Assembly (NCBI GenBank): GCA_036768485.1
Contig: JAVLUZ010000548.1
Location: forward strand, 496,001 to 560,000
Direction: 5' to 3'
Origin: Mermis nigrescens
Lineage: Eukaryota; Nematoda; Enoplea; Mermithida; Mermithidae
Length of the DNA: 64,000 nt
Shown: one piece after another, positions 34,461-45,166 of the stretch
Layout: every line of letters begins with the position of its first letter
Numbering within the stretch: position 1 is the stretch's first letter
Translations under genes and position numbers: made by a program
The notes under the pieces: generated by a model
What the model saw: the letters and a program-made list of their open reading frames with translations, nothing else
Told to the model about the DNA's origin: nothing
Database searches by the model: none

Positions 34461-34644
34461 ATGGCCAGATTCCCCAATTTTGAGCAGTTACATGTATGGA
34501 TACCATCGTATTCGCTGTAGAATCGTTTTTTAAAAGCCCCCCCCCCCTAGAAATGGCCAGATTCCCCAATTTTGAGCATTTACATGTATGGATACCATCG
34601 TATTCGCTGTAGAATCGTTTTTTGAAAGCCATTTAGCTATCTCC
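34461..34644 (+). repeat. 92-bp tandem duplication
   Basis: ATGGCCAGATTCCCCAATTT starts at 34461 and again at 34553. The copies are nearly identical through TACATGTATGGATACCATCG and GCTGTAGAATCG. The unit spans the end of the CATACATGTAACGG element and its flank. Confidence 0.9.
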
Positions 34645-34689
34645 AAGTTTTTGATTTTTATCCTCCCTGAAAGTTTGACCTTGGACACC

Positions 34690-35010
34690 ACGGGGTGAAA
34701 TCTAAAAGTGCCTTTTTGGGTTCAAAAACGGCTGATACGCGTTAAAAAGATCGTTTTTTGGCGCTAATGACGATGCTCTATCTTTGAAGAGCAAGGGAAA
34801 AAATTTGGGGAAAAATGGAAACATTTCGAATAGATGACACTTTTGAGCAAATAGATGGCTAAGCACGCTAAAAACAGCAGCTTTTCTACGAATTTTGGAA
34901 ACTTTTAAAAAATCGCGAATTCTAGGAGGGCTTGAAAAAATTCGGGGAAAGGAAGAAAATTTTTGGGAGGGGGCTAAGCCTCCTCCCCTTAAGATCACGT
35001 ACGCTTAAGG
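34690..35010 (-). mobile_element. CATACGTGATCTTGG-family MITE, reverse orientation
   Basis: The right part ends CTTAAGATCACGTACG, the reverse complement of the family's left end. The left part has GGGGTGAAATCTAAAAGTGCC, matching the reverse complement of the copy at 36028. Boundaries are approximate. Confidence 0.5.
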
Positions 35011-35519
35011 CTCAGGCTCCAGAGAAATATCGTTTTACCTCAATTTGCGATTTCTGGTCGATTTCAAGCAAGGATTTTTGTTTTTGTTGGCTTCTGGTCT
35101 TAGACCAGCCACTCAGGAGCTTCTACTTTTATTTTATTCAGTTGCCCGACTAGAACCCTAAGCCTCAACAAACGCGTCTGCTCTAATCCAGAATAAGATA
35201 ACGAAATTCTCCTGCTGATAAAATGTAAAATAAAGATCAAAATTGGCAAAAATCAGAACATTCTTGCAAAAGTAGGTATATAGGTACATTTGAATTAGAT
35301 GCTAAAATTCACCCTGTATTCAGCATGCCGAACAAAAAAGCTTTAGTTGCCACAAGCTGGACAGGCTAAGCGAATGGAGTCCAGTTGTAATAGAGAAATC
35401 AACGATAAAAAATGTTGGCTTTGCAACTGCAGAAAGCCTTAAATGTACAATGATGAAGTTCAATGAATCAACGAGGTGGACACTTAACTTTTTTAAATGA
35501 ATTCGAGGCATCGTAACGT
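35011..35519. other. Non-coding spacer upstream of HSDL2
   Basis: No exon or repeat was recognised. The first HSDL2 exon and promoter may lie here or further right, but no supported start was found. Confidence 0.4.
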
Positions 35520-35527
35520 GTAGTTGT

Positions 35528-35697
35528 CAGGCACGTAGCCCTGGGGGGAATGGGGGGTCCGGACCCTGCCAAAATTCAGAAGAAAACCGTAAAAATAGGA
35601 CTTTTAAACGATATTTTGTGCTATTTTTGGTCTTTTTGGACTCGGACCCCAAAATTGGTGTCGGTCCCCCAAAATAGGACGGCCAGCTACGTGCCTG
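35528..35697 (-). mobile_element. hAT-type MITE, CAGGCACGTAGC family
   Basis: The ends CAGGCACGTAGC and (reverse complement) CAGGCACGTAGCTGG are flanked by the exact duplication GTAGTTGT (35520-35527, 35698-35705). It is the best-preserved copy of the family in the window, inverted relative to the copy at 13677. Confidence 0.92.
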
Positions 35698-35747
35698 GTA
35701 GTTGTAGCCTGTTTATGTCTGTTTCGATTTCGATGTAACAAACTGTC

Positions 35748-35835
35748 ACGGAAATTCGAACCGCGAGTCTCTTGCTCCAGCGACAAACGTCTTAATCACT
35801 CTACCGACGCTAATTCGCTTAATAAAGAGCAAATT
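35748..35835 (-). repeat. tRNA-like (SINE-type) sequence
   Basis: The minus strand reads TTAGCGTCGGTAGAGTG (A-box-like), a loop, then GCGGTTCGAATTTCC (B-box-like). The stems pair poorly, so it is not a functional tRNA. A related sequence with the same order lies at 47395-47480, and both continue into AATAAAGA on the outer side, so this is a repeated tRNA-derived unit. Confidence 0.55.
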
Positions 35836-36027
35836 GCTCATATTTCAAGAATGTCAACCACAATAATAGGTAGGTAAGCATCACTTATATATGATACATG
35901 TTTCTCCTAAGAGATGATGATAGCCAATGCTTTCAAATATGTACCTATATAAGGAATTCAATAATGAAGGCAGCAAGTGGATGCAGGCCCAGATTCAGGA
36001 TTTTGTTTCAGGGGAGGAAGGCACGAC

Positions 36028-36396
36028 CATACGTGATCTTGGGGTCCTCCACCCGCAAAATTTTGTTCACCCCAAAATAACCAATTTTTTAGAGTTCCCA
36101 AAAATTTTCTAAAAATTTGTAGAAAAAATATTTTTTAAGCGTTTTTAGCTATCTGCTCAAAAGTGCCAAATTTTCGGCGCCTCGCGTCATTATACTCATG
36201 TTTTGACTATAGTTTGTTCAACTTGCTCTATTTTGATTTTTTCTCGAAATTTTCTTTGTTTTTTAGCTCTAGAAGGATAGATCATCGTCAGAAACGCTCA
36301 AAAACGATGTTTTTGACGCGTATCTTTAATTTTTGGACCCGAAAAAGGCACTTTATTATTTTAGACCCCCCAGAATTCCCATGCGGTGCATGTATG
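36028..36396 (+). mobile_element. MITE, CATACGTGATCTTGG family, with exact duplication
   Basis: It starts CATACGTGATCTTGGGG and ends GGTGCATGTATG, with an exact 8-bp duplication GGCACGAC (36020-36027, 36397-36404). This places the whole family among 8-bp-duplication (hAT-like) elements. Confidence 0.88.
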
Positions 36397-36404
36397 GGCA
36401 CGAC

Positions 36405-37289
36405 CAATAGTTTTTTACAACATACGGGGGAACCAAAGGATGAATTGAAAAACACATTTTACGACCACCTCATCTGAACAACTCGTAAATGTTGCTACCC
36501 AGATGCCTTGAATATGGTAAGCATCAATGGACACCCTCTTGAAAAAATCTCATTTTCTGCAAATAAAACCTGTGCAAAACAGAAGACATAGATACAAAAT
36601 ACGCTTTAGCATGTATGAAAACTAAGAATGCAGTTTTTGAACCGCGCGCTTGGGAACTAAATACACTCTAATAATACCTTATTCTGAAAATTTCTTGCGA
36701 TTTTCGGCTAAAAACGCAAGGGGGGTAAAGGAAAGTACAAATATTTCATTTGGGGGGCACATGCGTCCCTATCACCCACTGGATAAGGGCCTGTATATAC
36801 CTACCCTAATGTTAAACAAAACAAACAAACAAAGGATTTATCGCTGCGTCCAAGAAAAACACGTGATAAGAATAATGACACAGCATATGATAAAAAATAC
36901 AATTCGCATTAAATGACACACACGCAAGACAACAAATATGACTACAACGTCAGCAACTGGGACAAGCAATCACAAGTGACGATCATTTACGCTAAAAACG
37001 GTAGAAAAAATTCAATAAGGACTAAACTGAACAAGTGCCCAGAAAGCAATCTTAATTTGTTATCTGCGCCCACGTAGCGCCTCATACGGTGTTTTTGCAC
37101 AGTGCAGATGAAAGATCGGTCATGCAATTCTGACGCGCAAGTCATCTTGTCGCATGCCTACGCTTTTATAGGTATTGTGCTAAATATATTGCGTATTTTT
37201 TGTGAGCAATCCGCGACTTTAATTCATTTCAGGTACTTTTGCGGCTAAAAATTGTAATAGAGAAAACGCTCATTAGGTATTCGCGCCCC
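36405..37289. other. Non-coding spacer
   Basis: AT-rich, with no exon or named repeat recognised. Confidence 0.4.
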
Positions 37290-37363
37290 TAGATTTTTTA
37301 AAATTTAAATGTTTTTATGCAAATGCTCGAAGTCTTTTGAACAAACTTAGTAATTAATACCTT

Positions 37364-37640
37364 TTGCTGAATGAAGAAAGTTTTGATGCTCTATTTTTTT
37401 CTGAAAGTTGGCTCCATATTGATATTTCCGATGGACTATTGTGCCCTAGGAAAAATTATCGCATTTTTCGCTGTGATCGTAACTGCCAAGGTGGAGGGGG
37501 AGTAGCTTTATTCCTTAAAACTTCTTTTAATGCTATTCAAATTAATCCGCCACTCGCTTTTAAAGCTTCCGAAATTCTGATAAGTGATATCTTTGATTCT
37601 GATAGAAAGATCAGATTTATCTTGGTTTACCGACCCCCTG
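37364..37640 (+). pseudogene. LINE-1 copy ORF2, endonuclease N-terminal part
   Basis: It encodes ESFDALFFSESWLHIDIS, FRCDRNCQGGGGVALF and KIRFILVYRPPDFD. The E-S-W and C-D-R...GGGVALF blocks are typical of APE-type endonucleases of CR1/Jockey-like LINEs. The frame is cut at the duplication site of a 267-bp MITE and resumes unshifted as DLAYAEILCRC at 37920. Confidence 0.8.
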
Positions 37641-37648
37641 ATTTTGAC

Positions 37649-37915
37649 CAAACATGGGCGTGGGGGTTGGGGGTATGCACCCCACCAGAAGTTGAAATAC
37701 CCCCCAGAAATCAAAATACCCCCCAGAAATATTTTTTGCTTTTTTTAGCAATTTTTTGATGCCATTGGATAGTGCTCAATAAGAAACGTCGAAAAATGGT
37801 GTTTTTTCGCCATACGACCACTTTTAAGACCATTTTTTGACCTTTAAAATTTTTTCACCCCCCCCCCCAGAAATTTTTTCACCCCCTCCCAGAATTTTAA
37901 TGCTGCCCACCTATG
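37649..37915 (-). mobile_element. hAT-type MITE inserted in the LINE endonuclease
   Basis: It runs from CAAACATGGGCGTGGGGG to GCTGCCCACCTATG, flanked by the exact 8-bp duplication ATTTTGAC (37641-37648, 37916-37923). Because the interrupted protein is known, this copy fixes both family ends precisely. The GGTGGGCAGC family therefore makes 8-bp duplications. Confidence 0.93.
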
Positions 37916-37917
37916 AT

Positions 37918-39067
37918 TTTGACCTAGCTTATGCTGAAATTTTATGTAGATGTATTGAATGGGCTTGTTCTGTTCCTTTTCCTTTTGTAATCTTAGGAGA
38001 CTTTAATTTGCCAAAAATTAATTGGCGGATTAATTCGCTTCCTACTGATAATCTTAATACCCTATTTTTCGACACACTTTCGGGCACTGGTTTACATCAG
38101 TTAATAACAGAAAATATCCATGATAACAATATACTTGATCTTCTCTTTGCATCTGATCATATTTGTAGCGTAAAAGTTGATATTCCTTTTTCTAATAGTG
38201 ATCATAATTCAATTATATTTGATTGTCTTTTGATGCCAGTCAATAATCCTAGATCATCTTTTTACAACTTTCGTAAAGCTGATTTTAATGCTCTAGGTCT
38301 TGCACTGTCTCAGATCTCTTGGCCTGATCTTTTTGATTCCTATTCTAAGGTAAATGATATGTATAATTTGTTTGTTGGAGTGCTTCACTCTTTAATTTAC
38401 GCATTTGTCCCCATAACTCACCCCAAGCCCATGAAACGTAAATATCCCAAACTAATTAAAAGAATGTTAACTAAGAAACGTATGCTTTGGAAGAAAGATA
38501 AACTATATCACTCGACTGATACAAAAATCAAATATAAATCTTTTTTGCAAAAAATGGATGTTGAAATTAAAAATTTCTCTGCTTCTGAAGAAATTAATCT
38601 TCTTTCTGACAAAAAATTAAAATCTTTTTATAAATTTGTCAATAATCGGTTAAATAATCATCGCTCTTTTCCACCTCTTCTTCATGGCTACAAAATCGTT
38701 TCTGATCCTTTAGAAAAGGTTAATTTGTTTAATAACTACTTTTCTTCTGTTTTTTCTGTTGATAATAATCATCTTCCTTTTCTAGATTCGATGACTGGTT
38801 CTGCATTGCAGACCATTCATTTTGACGCATGGAACGTGCAACTGGTTTTAAATCGAATAAAAGGCTCTTTTTCTCTTGGTCCTGATGGACTCTGTAATTT
38901 TTTCCTGAAAAAACTTTCAAATTATCTTGCTGAGCCATTAGCAAGTATATTTAATGTTTCTTTTTTAACTAGCACTATCCCTAATTTATGGAAATTGGCC
39001 AATGCAACTCCTGTCTTCAAAAAAGGAGACGCAGCCTTAGTGAGTAACTACAGACCAATTTCTATTT
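37918..39067 (+). pseudogene. LINE-1 copy ORF2, endonuclease end to RT start
   Basis: The frame carries FVILGDFNLPKINW and SDHNSIIF (endonuclease blocks), a Lys/Asn-rich linker, and GPDGLCNFFLKKL, NATPVFKKGDAALVSNYRP and ISI (first RT blocks), ending in a premature stop at 39067-39069. The upstream part of this open frame (from 37837) is MITE-derived and not part of the protein. Confidence 0.85.
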
Positions 39068-39087
39068 GATGCTCATCAAGTAAAATC

Positions 39088-40076
39088 ATGGAAAGTTTGA
39101 TAAACTCAAAAATTATCGATTTTCTCACTACAAACAGACTCTTATCTTCTTCTCAATTTGGTTTTCTGAAATCTAAGTCTTGTGAATTACAACTACTTAA
39201 ATGTAAACACAGCTGGACGGTATCTTTGAGCAAAAGGACTCCTGTTGATGTTGCTTACATCGACTTTTCTAAGGCTTTTGATAAAATTCCCTTTTCTAAG
39301 CTTTTATATAAGCTCTCTAAATATGGAATAAAAGGTCTACTTTTTAATTGGCTTCCCTTTTACATGGTCGGTTTCAGCGTGTTTGTATTAACGAAGTTTT
39401 TTCTGACTTCATGCCTATTGGCAGTGGTGTCCCCCAAGGTAGTTGTATTAGTCCTACTTTATTCTTAATTTATGTAAATGACCTATGCAACTTGATTAAA
39501 TACAGTAAAATTTACCTCTTTGCTGATGATGTTAAAATCTTTGGTCCATCTTCTGATTATCATTTAATACAAGAAGATCTGGACAATATTTATATTTGGT
39601 CTATAAATTGGCAACTTCCTGTTGCTTCGGAAAAATGTGCAGTTTTACATCTTGGTAAAAATAATCCAAAAAAGCTTTATTCTTTGAATAATACAAATAT
39701 TCCAAATGATATTACTTCCGTTCGTGATCTGGGTGTTTATATTTCCCACAATCTTAATTGTAAGGAACATTTAAATTACATAATTAAAAAAGCTGTCTCT
39801 CGTTGTTTTCTAATACACAAAGCTTTTCTTTCTCGTGATAAAGATATTTTAGTTAGGGCCTATACTACTTATGTAAGACCCATGCTTGAGTATGCTGTTT
39901 CTGTTTGGAATCCATATTATGCAAATGATATAAATCGTCTTGAAATTGTTCAGCGTAAATTTACTAAACGTCTTTTTGATTTTAATAGCAATTTACCCTA
40001 TCTTGAACGCCTAAAGCTTTTACGTCGAAGGAGGTGGCGACTAATCGAGCTGAAGAGCCGCAATGCGTTATTTTAA
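39088..40076 (+). pseudogene. LINE-1 copy ORF2, RT core and post-RT region
   Basis: Two overlapping frames: VDVAYIDFSKAFDKIPF (to about 39360), then after a frameshift SGVPQGSCISPTLFLIYVND, YLFADDVKIF (FADD active site) and the post-RT blocks YTTYVRPMLEYAVSVWNPY and NLPYLERLKLL. From about 40036 the sequence leaves the LINE: this is the junction with the second LINE. Confidence 0.85.
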
Positions 40077-40164
40077 CTAATTTGATCAATATTGACGTCA
40101 GCCTTCGATTCTAGCCATTTGCGTAAATTGACCTTGCTTCATTTCACGGTTACCTTGTCAAATA

Positions 40165-40758
40165 ATGCCCCACAGCAGAAAAATCCAGCGGTATACACTT
40201 ACACCGTCACAGGCTACAACAATTGTTCCTGTTATCTTGTCGTCAGATGCGCCCTGCACGATTTGTAAAAAGCCGGTCACGGACATGGATAAAACGGCAC
40301 TTAGCTGTGACGTTTGCAGACGTTGGTCGCACAGCGCTTGCTTAAAAATCCTGATCAAAGTCGTAAAATTTTTCAATAGTCCCATTTACGCGTACTCGGA
40401 TATTAACTTACCTTTGATATGCGGCAACTGTACACCAGTGTTCGAGCAACTTAAAGAACTGCCGGGTAAAATGGCTCTTCTCGAGCGTCGTTTCGCCCTG
40501 CTTGAATCGAAACTGGAGGTCAGCTTGCCGCCTACCCAGCCTACAACCGACTTGCTGCTACTCATCAAGGATGCTATAGAAACAGAATCAAAAAAGAATA
40601 ACACTGTACTATTCGGATTACCCAAGATGGTGGATAACAATGATTTGGCTGCGGTTCGAGAACATATCACCGATAGCAATCACACCGACATTATCACCGA
40701 CAACATCATTTGGGTCTCTTGTGACGCCCGAAATACGACGACAAACCTAGATTTTTGA
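40165..40758 (+). pseudogene. LINE-2 copy ORF1 with PHD zinc finger
   Basis: The frame encodes CTICKKPVTDMDKTALSC and DVCRRWSHSACLKI, then LPLICGNC, giving the C4-H-C3 spacing of a PHD finger (residues about 31-90). A leucine-rich coiled-coil-like stretch (FEQLKELPGKMALLERRF) and TESKKNNTVLFGLPK follow. PHD-like fingers in ORF1 are known from CR1-group LINEs. The frame ends early. KIVCDSPKAKKEFIQVINS continues in another frame at about 40757, so a frameshift splits ORF1. Confidence 0.75.
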
Positions 40759-41059
40759 AGATTGTATGCGATTCGCCCAAGGCGAAGAAGGAGTTTATAC
40801 AGGTGATCAATTCTACTCACCGACAGCAAGGTTTTACGATCGAGGCCCGATTTGTCTTTTCTTCAACGTAAATGTGGCTGCAAACTATGCATGGAGCTAC
40901 AAACCTGTTTAGATAACGGAGAAACGGACCTTTTTATCGATTATTGTTCTGATTGTATTAAATCGCGTATTTCTAACGATAACAAACATACAGGTTCTAC
41001 TTTTTATCGTAAAAAAATTAGAGCTTAGGGATTTTCACCCTGCGCAAGTGACATAAAGT

Positions 41060-42611
41060 CTTTAAAATGCTTACAATTTAATTCTAGAAGTGTTAAAAAC
41101 AAGTCACTAGAGCTCGATTTTCTGCTTAGTACCCAAATTTATGATCTGATCTTCATCACTGAGAGTTGGTTGGAGCCCAACATCCCTGATTCGATTATTT
41201 TTCAAAACCCGGAATACTGTATTTTCCGTTGTGACCGAAAGGTGCCAAAAAAGGGGCGGAGTTTGCTGCCTCACAAAGAAGTTGTTGAATGCCGTAAGTT
41301 TGAGTTATCCAGACGAATTTTGTGATTGTGAATGTTTAGTTATTGACTTACTTATGAAAACCTCAAAAATTCGAACCGTGTTATTTATAGGCCACCAGGC
41401 CATGATGCTATTGTTACTGAAAACTTATGTGACTTTCTACTTTGGTGTATGGCCCGAAATTTGCCAACAATAATAATAGGTGATTTTAACTTTCCCGACA
41501 TTAATTGGTTTTCTAATGAAATTCCGACTGATAAAAGCTCTTTGTTTTGGAATACTCTTATATCAAATGGATTTACTCAGCATGAAAATCAGCCTACCAG
41601 AATGGATAACACTTTAGATCTTGTTTTTTCTAATGCTAACATTTGTTTTGGCATAAATGTTTTGCCACCTTTAATACTTTCTTGTGATCATTATCAGGTA
41701 AGCTTTTCTGTCATTGCTGATTGTAGCAAAAAAATAAAAACAAAATCACGGAATTTTTCGCGTGGGAAATATCTTGATTTTTCAGCTTATTTGGATTCAA
41801 TTTCATGGGAAGATGCTTTTTTTGACTGTGTAACTTTTGATGACTTTTATAATAAATACCTTGCTATTATTAATCCTGGTGTCTCTAAATTCGTATCTTT
41901 CGGAAAGATTGGAGCTAAATTGTACCCAATCGAAATCAGAAAACTACAAAATAAAAAACTAAGGCTTTGGCGTAAATATAAAACATCTAAAACTGATATT
42001 TTAAAAGCAAAATACGAACTGGTTTGTAAAGAAATATCTTCAGCTATTTTGGCTTTTGAATTTAAGTGCGAAAATAAATTAGTCAAAAAGGGAAATTTAG
42101 AACAGTTTTATAATTTTGTTGGTAAACGTTTGAAAAGTGCTAAAACCATGCCACTGCTAAAAAAGGAAAATGGTGAGCTTGTTTCGGAAGAATCTAAGAA
42201 AGTTACTGTACTGAATACTTTTTTCTGTTCAGTTTTTACTCAGGATGATGGAAGCTTACCCTTACTTGACCTGGATTTGAAAAATTTGCCTGATTTGGAA
42301 AAAATCGTACTTGATGAAGCAGCTATAGCTAAAGCCATTTCCAACTTAAATTGTTCTAGTTCCTTTAATCCAGACGGATTACCTAGTATTTTGTATAAAA
42401 ATTTAAAAGTCTCGCTTTTGTTACCGCTTAAAAAGATCTTTTCAATTTCCTTGTTAACTGGTAAACTTCCAAAAATCTGGAAAACAGCTCACGTCATCCC
42501 TATTTTTAAAAAGGGTGATCCTTCCATAACTTCTAATTATAGGCCTATTTTGTTAACGTGTGTGAGTTGCAGAATTTTAGAGAAAATATTAAAAGATAAT
42601 ATCTTAACATA
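41060..42611 (+). pseudogene. LINE-2 copy ORF2, endonuclease and RT start
   Basis: LQFNSRSVKNKSLELDFLL and LIFITESWLEP open the endonuclease at about 41066. After frame changes the long frame from 41449 gives PTIIIGDFNFPDINWFSNE, a linker, SSFNPDGLPSILYKNLK, IWKTAHVIPIFKKGDPS and NYRPILLTCVSCRILEKIL. It is broken at the TA target of a DNA transposon at 42610. The domain order equals that of the LINE-1 copy but the sequence is clearly different. Confidence 0.85.
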
Positions 42612-43069
42612 CCGTCAAACGGGGCTAGTTGAGACAGCAGGGGCTACTTGAGACACTTGATAGAAAAATGATTGTGCTGTATTTAATGTACTCCATTTGC
42701 AACATATTTCTTATGAAATAAATTTTTTATCAGGTAGTTTGATGTCCTCTTTCTAATGAGATTATTTGCAACTCACAGTTTTTCATGTGTGCCTTGAATA
42801 CCAGGTTTGCATAAGTCATGAGCAATCAGATGAATTTTTCATGTAGTCAAACTTTCAATTTTTCCCAAGACCTTATGAAACCACTTGAGATTTACTTTCT
42901 TTTTTCTAGCGAGGAATTTCATGGTCTTTGATGTGTTATTTGTCTCATTGCTGTCACGTCACTATTTCTCGAGATAGCTAGGATGTCTCAAGTAGCCCCA
43001 ACATTTAGATGAAAAGTGGGGCTACTTGAGACAGGCTGAAAAACATCATTAAGACTCTTGTCTTTGTAG

Positions 43070-43279
43070 ATGCGTAATTATAAGCGTAAAGTAGGCGCTC
43101 GAGCTTATCGAAATTATTCTAGAGCAGATTTAGATGGAGCTTTAAAGTCTCTTAGAGATGGTATGTCACTAAGGGATGCAGCTTCCACTTATGGAATCTC
43201 GCGTGCAACACTGGCTAATAAATTGAAAGCCCAGCATTTGAATGCTCCAGGACACCCGACTGCTTTATCAGTGGAATAA
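43070..43279 (+). pseudogene. Psq-type HTH of a pogo-like transposase, truncated
   Basis: The frame opens MRNYKRKVGARAYRNYSRA and continues SLRDGMSLRDAASTYGISRA then TLANKLK, a typical pipsqueak/CENP-B-like helix-turn-helix used by pogo-type transposases for TIR binding. GHPTALSVE then meets TAA (43277) where related proteins read straight on (EALLEDFI follows in the same frame). No DDE domain is recognisable downstream, so the element is inactive. Confidence 0.7.
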
Positions 43280-44289
43280 GAAGCTCTCTTAGAAGATTTC
43301 ATTATTTTAGTGTCTCAAGTTTGTTCATCTCCAGGACCTCGAGTTAAGTTTCATTTTCTAGAAAAGGATGACATTTTATGGGTTTCTGCCGGTGAAATTT
43401 CGGCCAAGCTGAAAGAACCCCCAGAGCCACAAGGACGTTATTTTGTGATTTGCTCAGAAATTTGCTCGGATATTCAAAAATTGATGCCTAATTGATGCGA
43501 CTTGCAAGGACTCAATCTAAAGGATGAGCATTTTTGTGCCTTTCTTGTCATGCCTCACGTGCAATTTCTCTTTAATGCAACTTATTTCTTCTTATAGTTG
43601 CTAAGTAAAGCTTTAAGAAGTCAGAATTTTTTTTAAAACAACCATGTGTCTCAAGTAACCCCTCGAGATAATAATATGATCACCAAAAATCCTCCTGGTA
43701 CTTTCATCACAGGGTGTCTCAAATAGGGATGCAACGGATATCCGGATCCGGATCCGTTATTATGTGGTATTATTTTGGATCCGGATCCAAATCCGGTATT
43801 TTGAAAAATTGAGATCCGTATCCGGATCCGGATCCGTTATTTTTACAGTTTAAAACGGATCCTAAACGGATCCAAGAGCTTGTGATAAAAGATCATTAAA
43901 TCTTGAATTGTATTGATGAAACAACATCATTATGAGACAAAAGCTTTACTTTGATTGACTTAATACTCAAATTCAATGACAGGCAAATTGTATTTAAGAA
44001 ACAGCAGCTTTTCTGCAACCAAAGAAAGTGGTAGATTGCCCAAAGTCATAAGCTCAACTAACCGCTCATCTATATCAATTGATCTTGCATCATCATTATT
44101 CCATTTTTTACCCTTAAATCGTACATAAGTTAATTAGGAATCCTCTCATATAAATAAAATATTCCATACAGCAAGTAAGCATGCTTCCATTGTCATTTGC
44201 ACCTTTTGTTTTTCATGTTTCAAAACAGTCTTTTCACAATCTGCGCGTTTTTCAGCAAAGGAAAGTAGACATGCCTGACGCGAATCTTC

Positions 44290-44405
44290 TACAATCTGTG
44301 CTTAACAAGAATACCTCTTTCCTTTTCTTCGATCTGCTGGGACTCCTCTGCTTTGAACTTTTTATAGTCCGCCGCATGCTTAGTTTGCAGACGCTTTTTC
44401 ATACA
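44290..44405 (-). pseudogene. BED-finger remnant, copy 2
   Basis: It is the reverse-strand counterpart of the BED remnant at 20440-20556, again adjacent to the nested element and again without a catalytic domain. Confidence 0.55.
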
Positions 44406-44413
44406 GGTGGTAC

Positions 44414-45166
44414 CAGTGTTTTTTTTGTACTCGGAAACGATTTTTCCCGATGTACAAAAACTTTTCGGGACCGTCTTTGTACATGCACAAAGATTTTTGG
44501 GAAGACAAAAATTGCAAAAAAGGTCTGAAATTCGCTAAAAATTTTCGGCGCTTTGCGCCGAAATGAGTAACTATGTGTTGTATATACATGTCTTTACAAT
44601 GGCAGGAATTGGATTTCAAAAGGAAAAATGTCAAATTTTTTGGCGCTTTGCGCCGTTTTAAGATGATAGTGATTTTCGCACTTGGAGACGCAGAAATTTG
44701 CTAAAATACACTACCAATAGTCGATCAACTCTGTGTTCAACACACTAAAATCGCTACTGTACCATATTATAGTACCCTAAAATTTGTGTGTACAAAATGT
44801 ACAGATTTTTGGGAAGACAAAAACTGTAAAAAGGGGTAAAATTCCCAAAAATTTCGGGCGCTTCGCGCCAAAATGAGTAATTGTTTGTCCTATATATCTT
44901 TAAAATGGCAGAATTTGCATTTAGAATGGAAAGATGTCAAATTATTCGAGCGCTTCGCGCCGTTTTGAGACAATTTTTAATAATTTTTGGCGTCAGAAAC
45001 CCAGAAATTAGATAAAATACGCTACCAAAGATCGAAAACCCTGTTTTACCACACTAAAATCGCTACAATACTATAGTACACAAAACTTTGCATGTAATAA
45101 ATGTACAGACTTTTGGGGACTATCTTTGTACATGTACAAACGGACCTTGTACAAAAAAAAACACTG
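44414..45166. mobile_element. hAT-type element (GTACAAAG family) nested in copy 2
   Basis: The ends CAGTGTTTTTTTTGTAC are flanked by the exact duplication GGTGGTAC (44406-44413, 45167-45174), the complement of the duplication in copy 1. It is also 753 bp. The insertion therefore predates the separation of the two host copies. Confidence 0.92.

Larger units (their letters stand above)
33292..34498. mobile_element. CATACATGTAACGG-family element split by a hAT insertion
   Basis: The left end CATACATGTAACAGGGGG and the right end GAGCAGTTACATGTATG are inverted. The flanks GATACTGT (33284-33291) and GATACCAT (34499-34506) match at six of eight bases. The 979-bp hAT element at 33461-34439 sits inside. 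Confidence 0.65.
37290..40035 (+). mobile_element. LINE-1 copy (CR1-like), main body, interrupted
   Basis: ORF2 of a non-LTR retrotransposon in order: AP endonuclease start (FKCFYANARSLLNKL, ALFFSESWL), a MITE insertion at 37649-37915, endonuclease end (VILGDFNLPKINW, SNSDHNSIIFD), the linker, and the RT. It ends at RLKLLR in the post-RT region near 40035. Its 3' end resumes at 47218, beyond an inserted second LINE. Frameshifts near 37352 and 39350 and a stop at 39067 make it inactive. Confidence 0.85.

Noticed and set aside
37837..37917. N-terminal extension of the LINE-1 copy endonuclease frame
   Set aside because: This part is MITE sequence read in frame up to the 8-bp duplication; it is not LINE protein.
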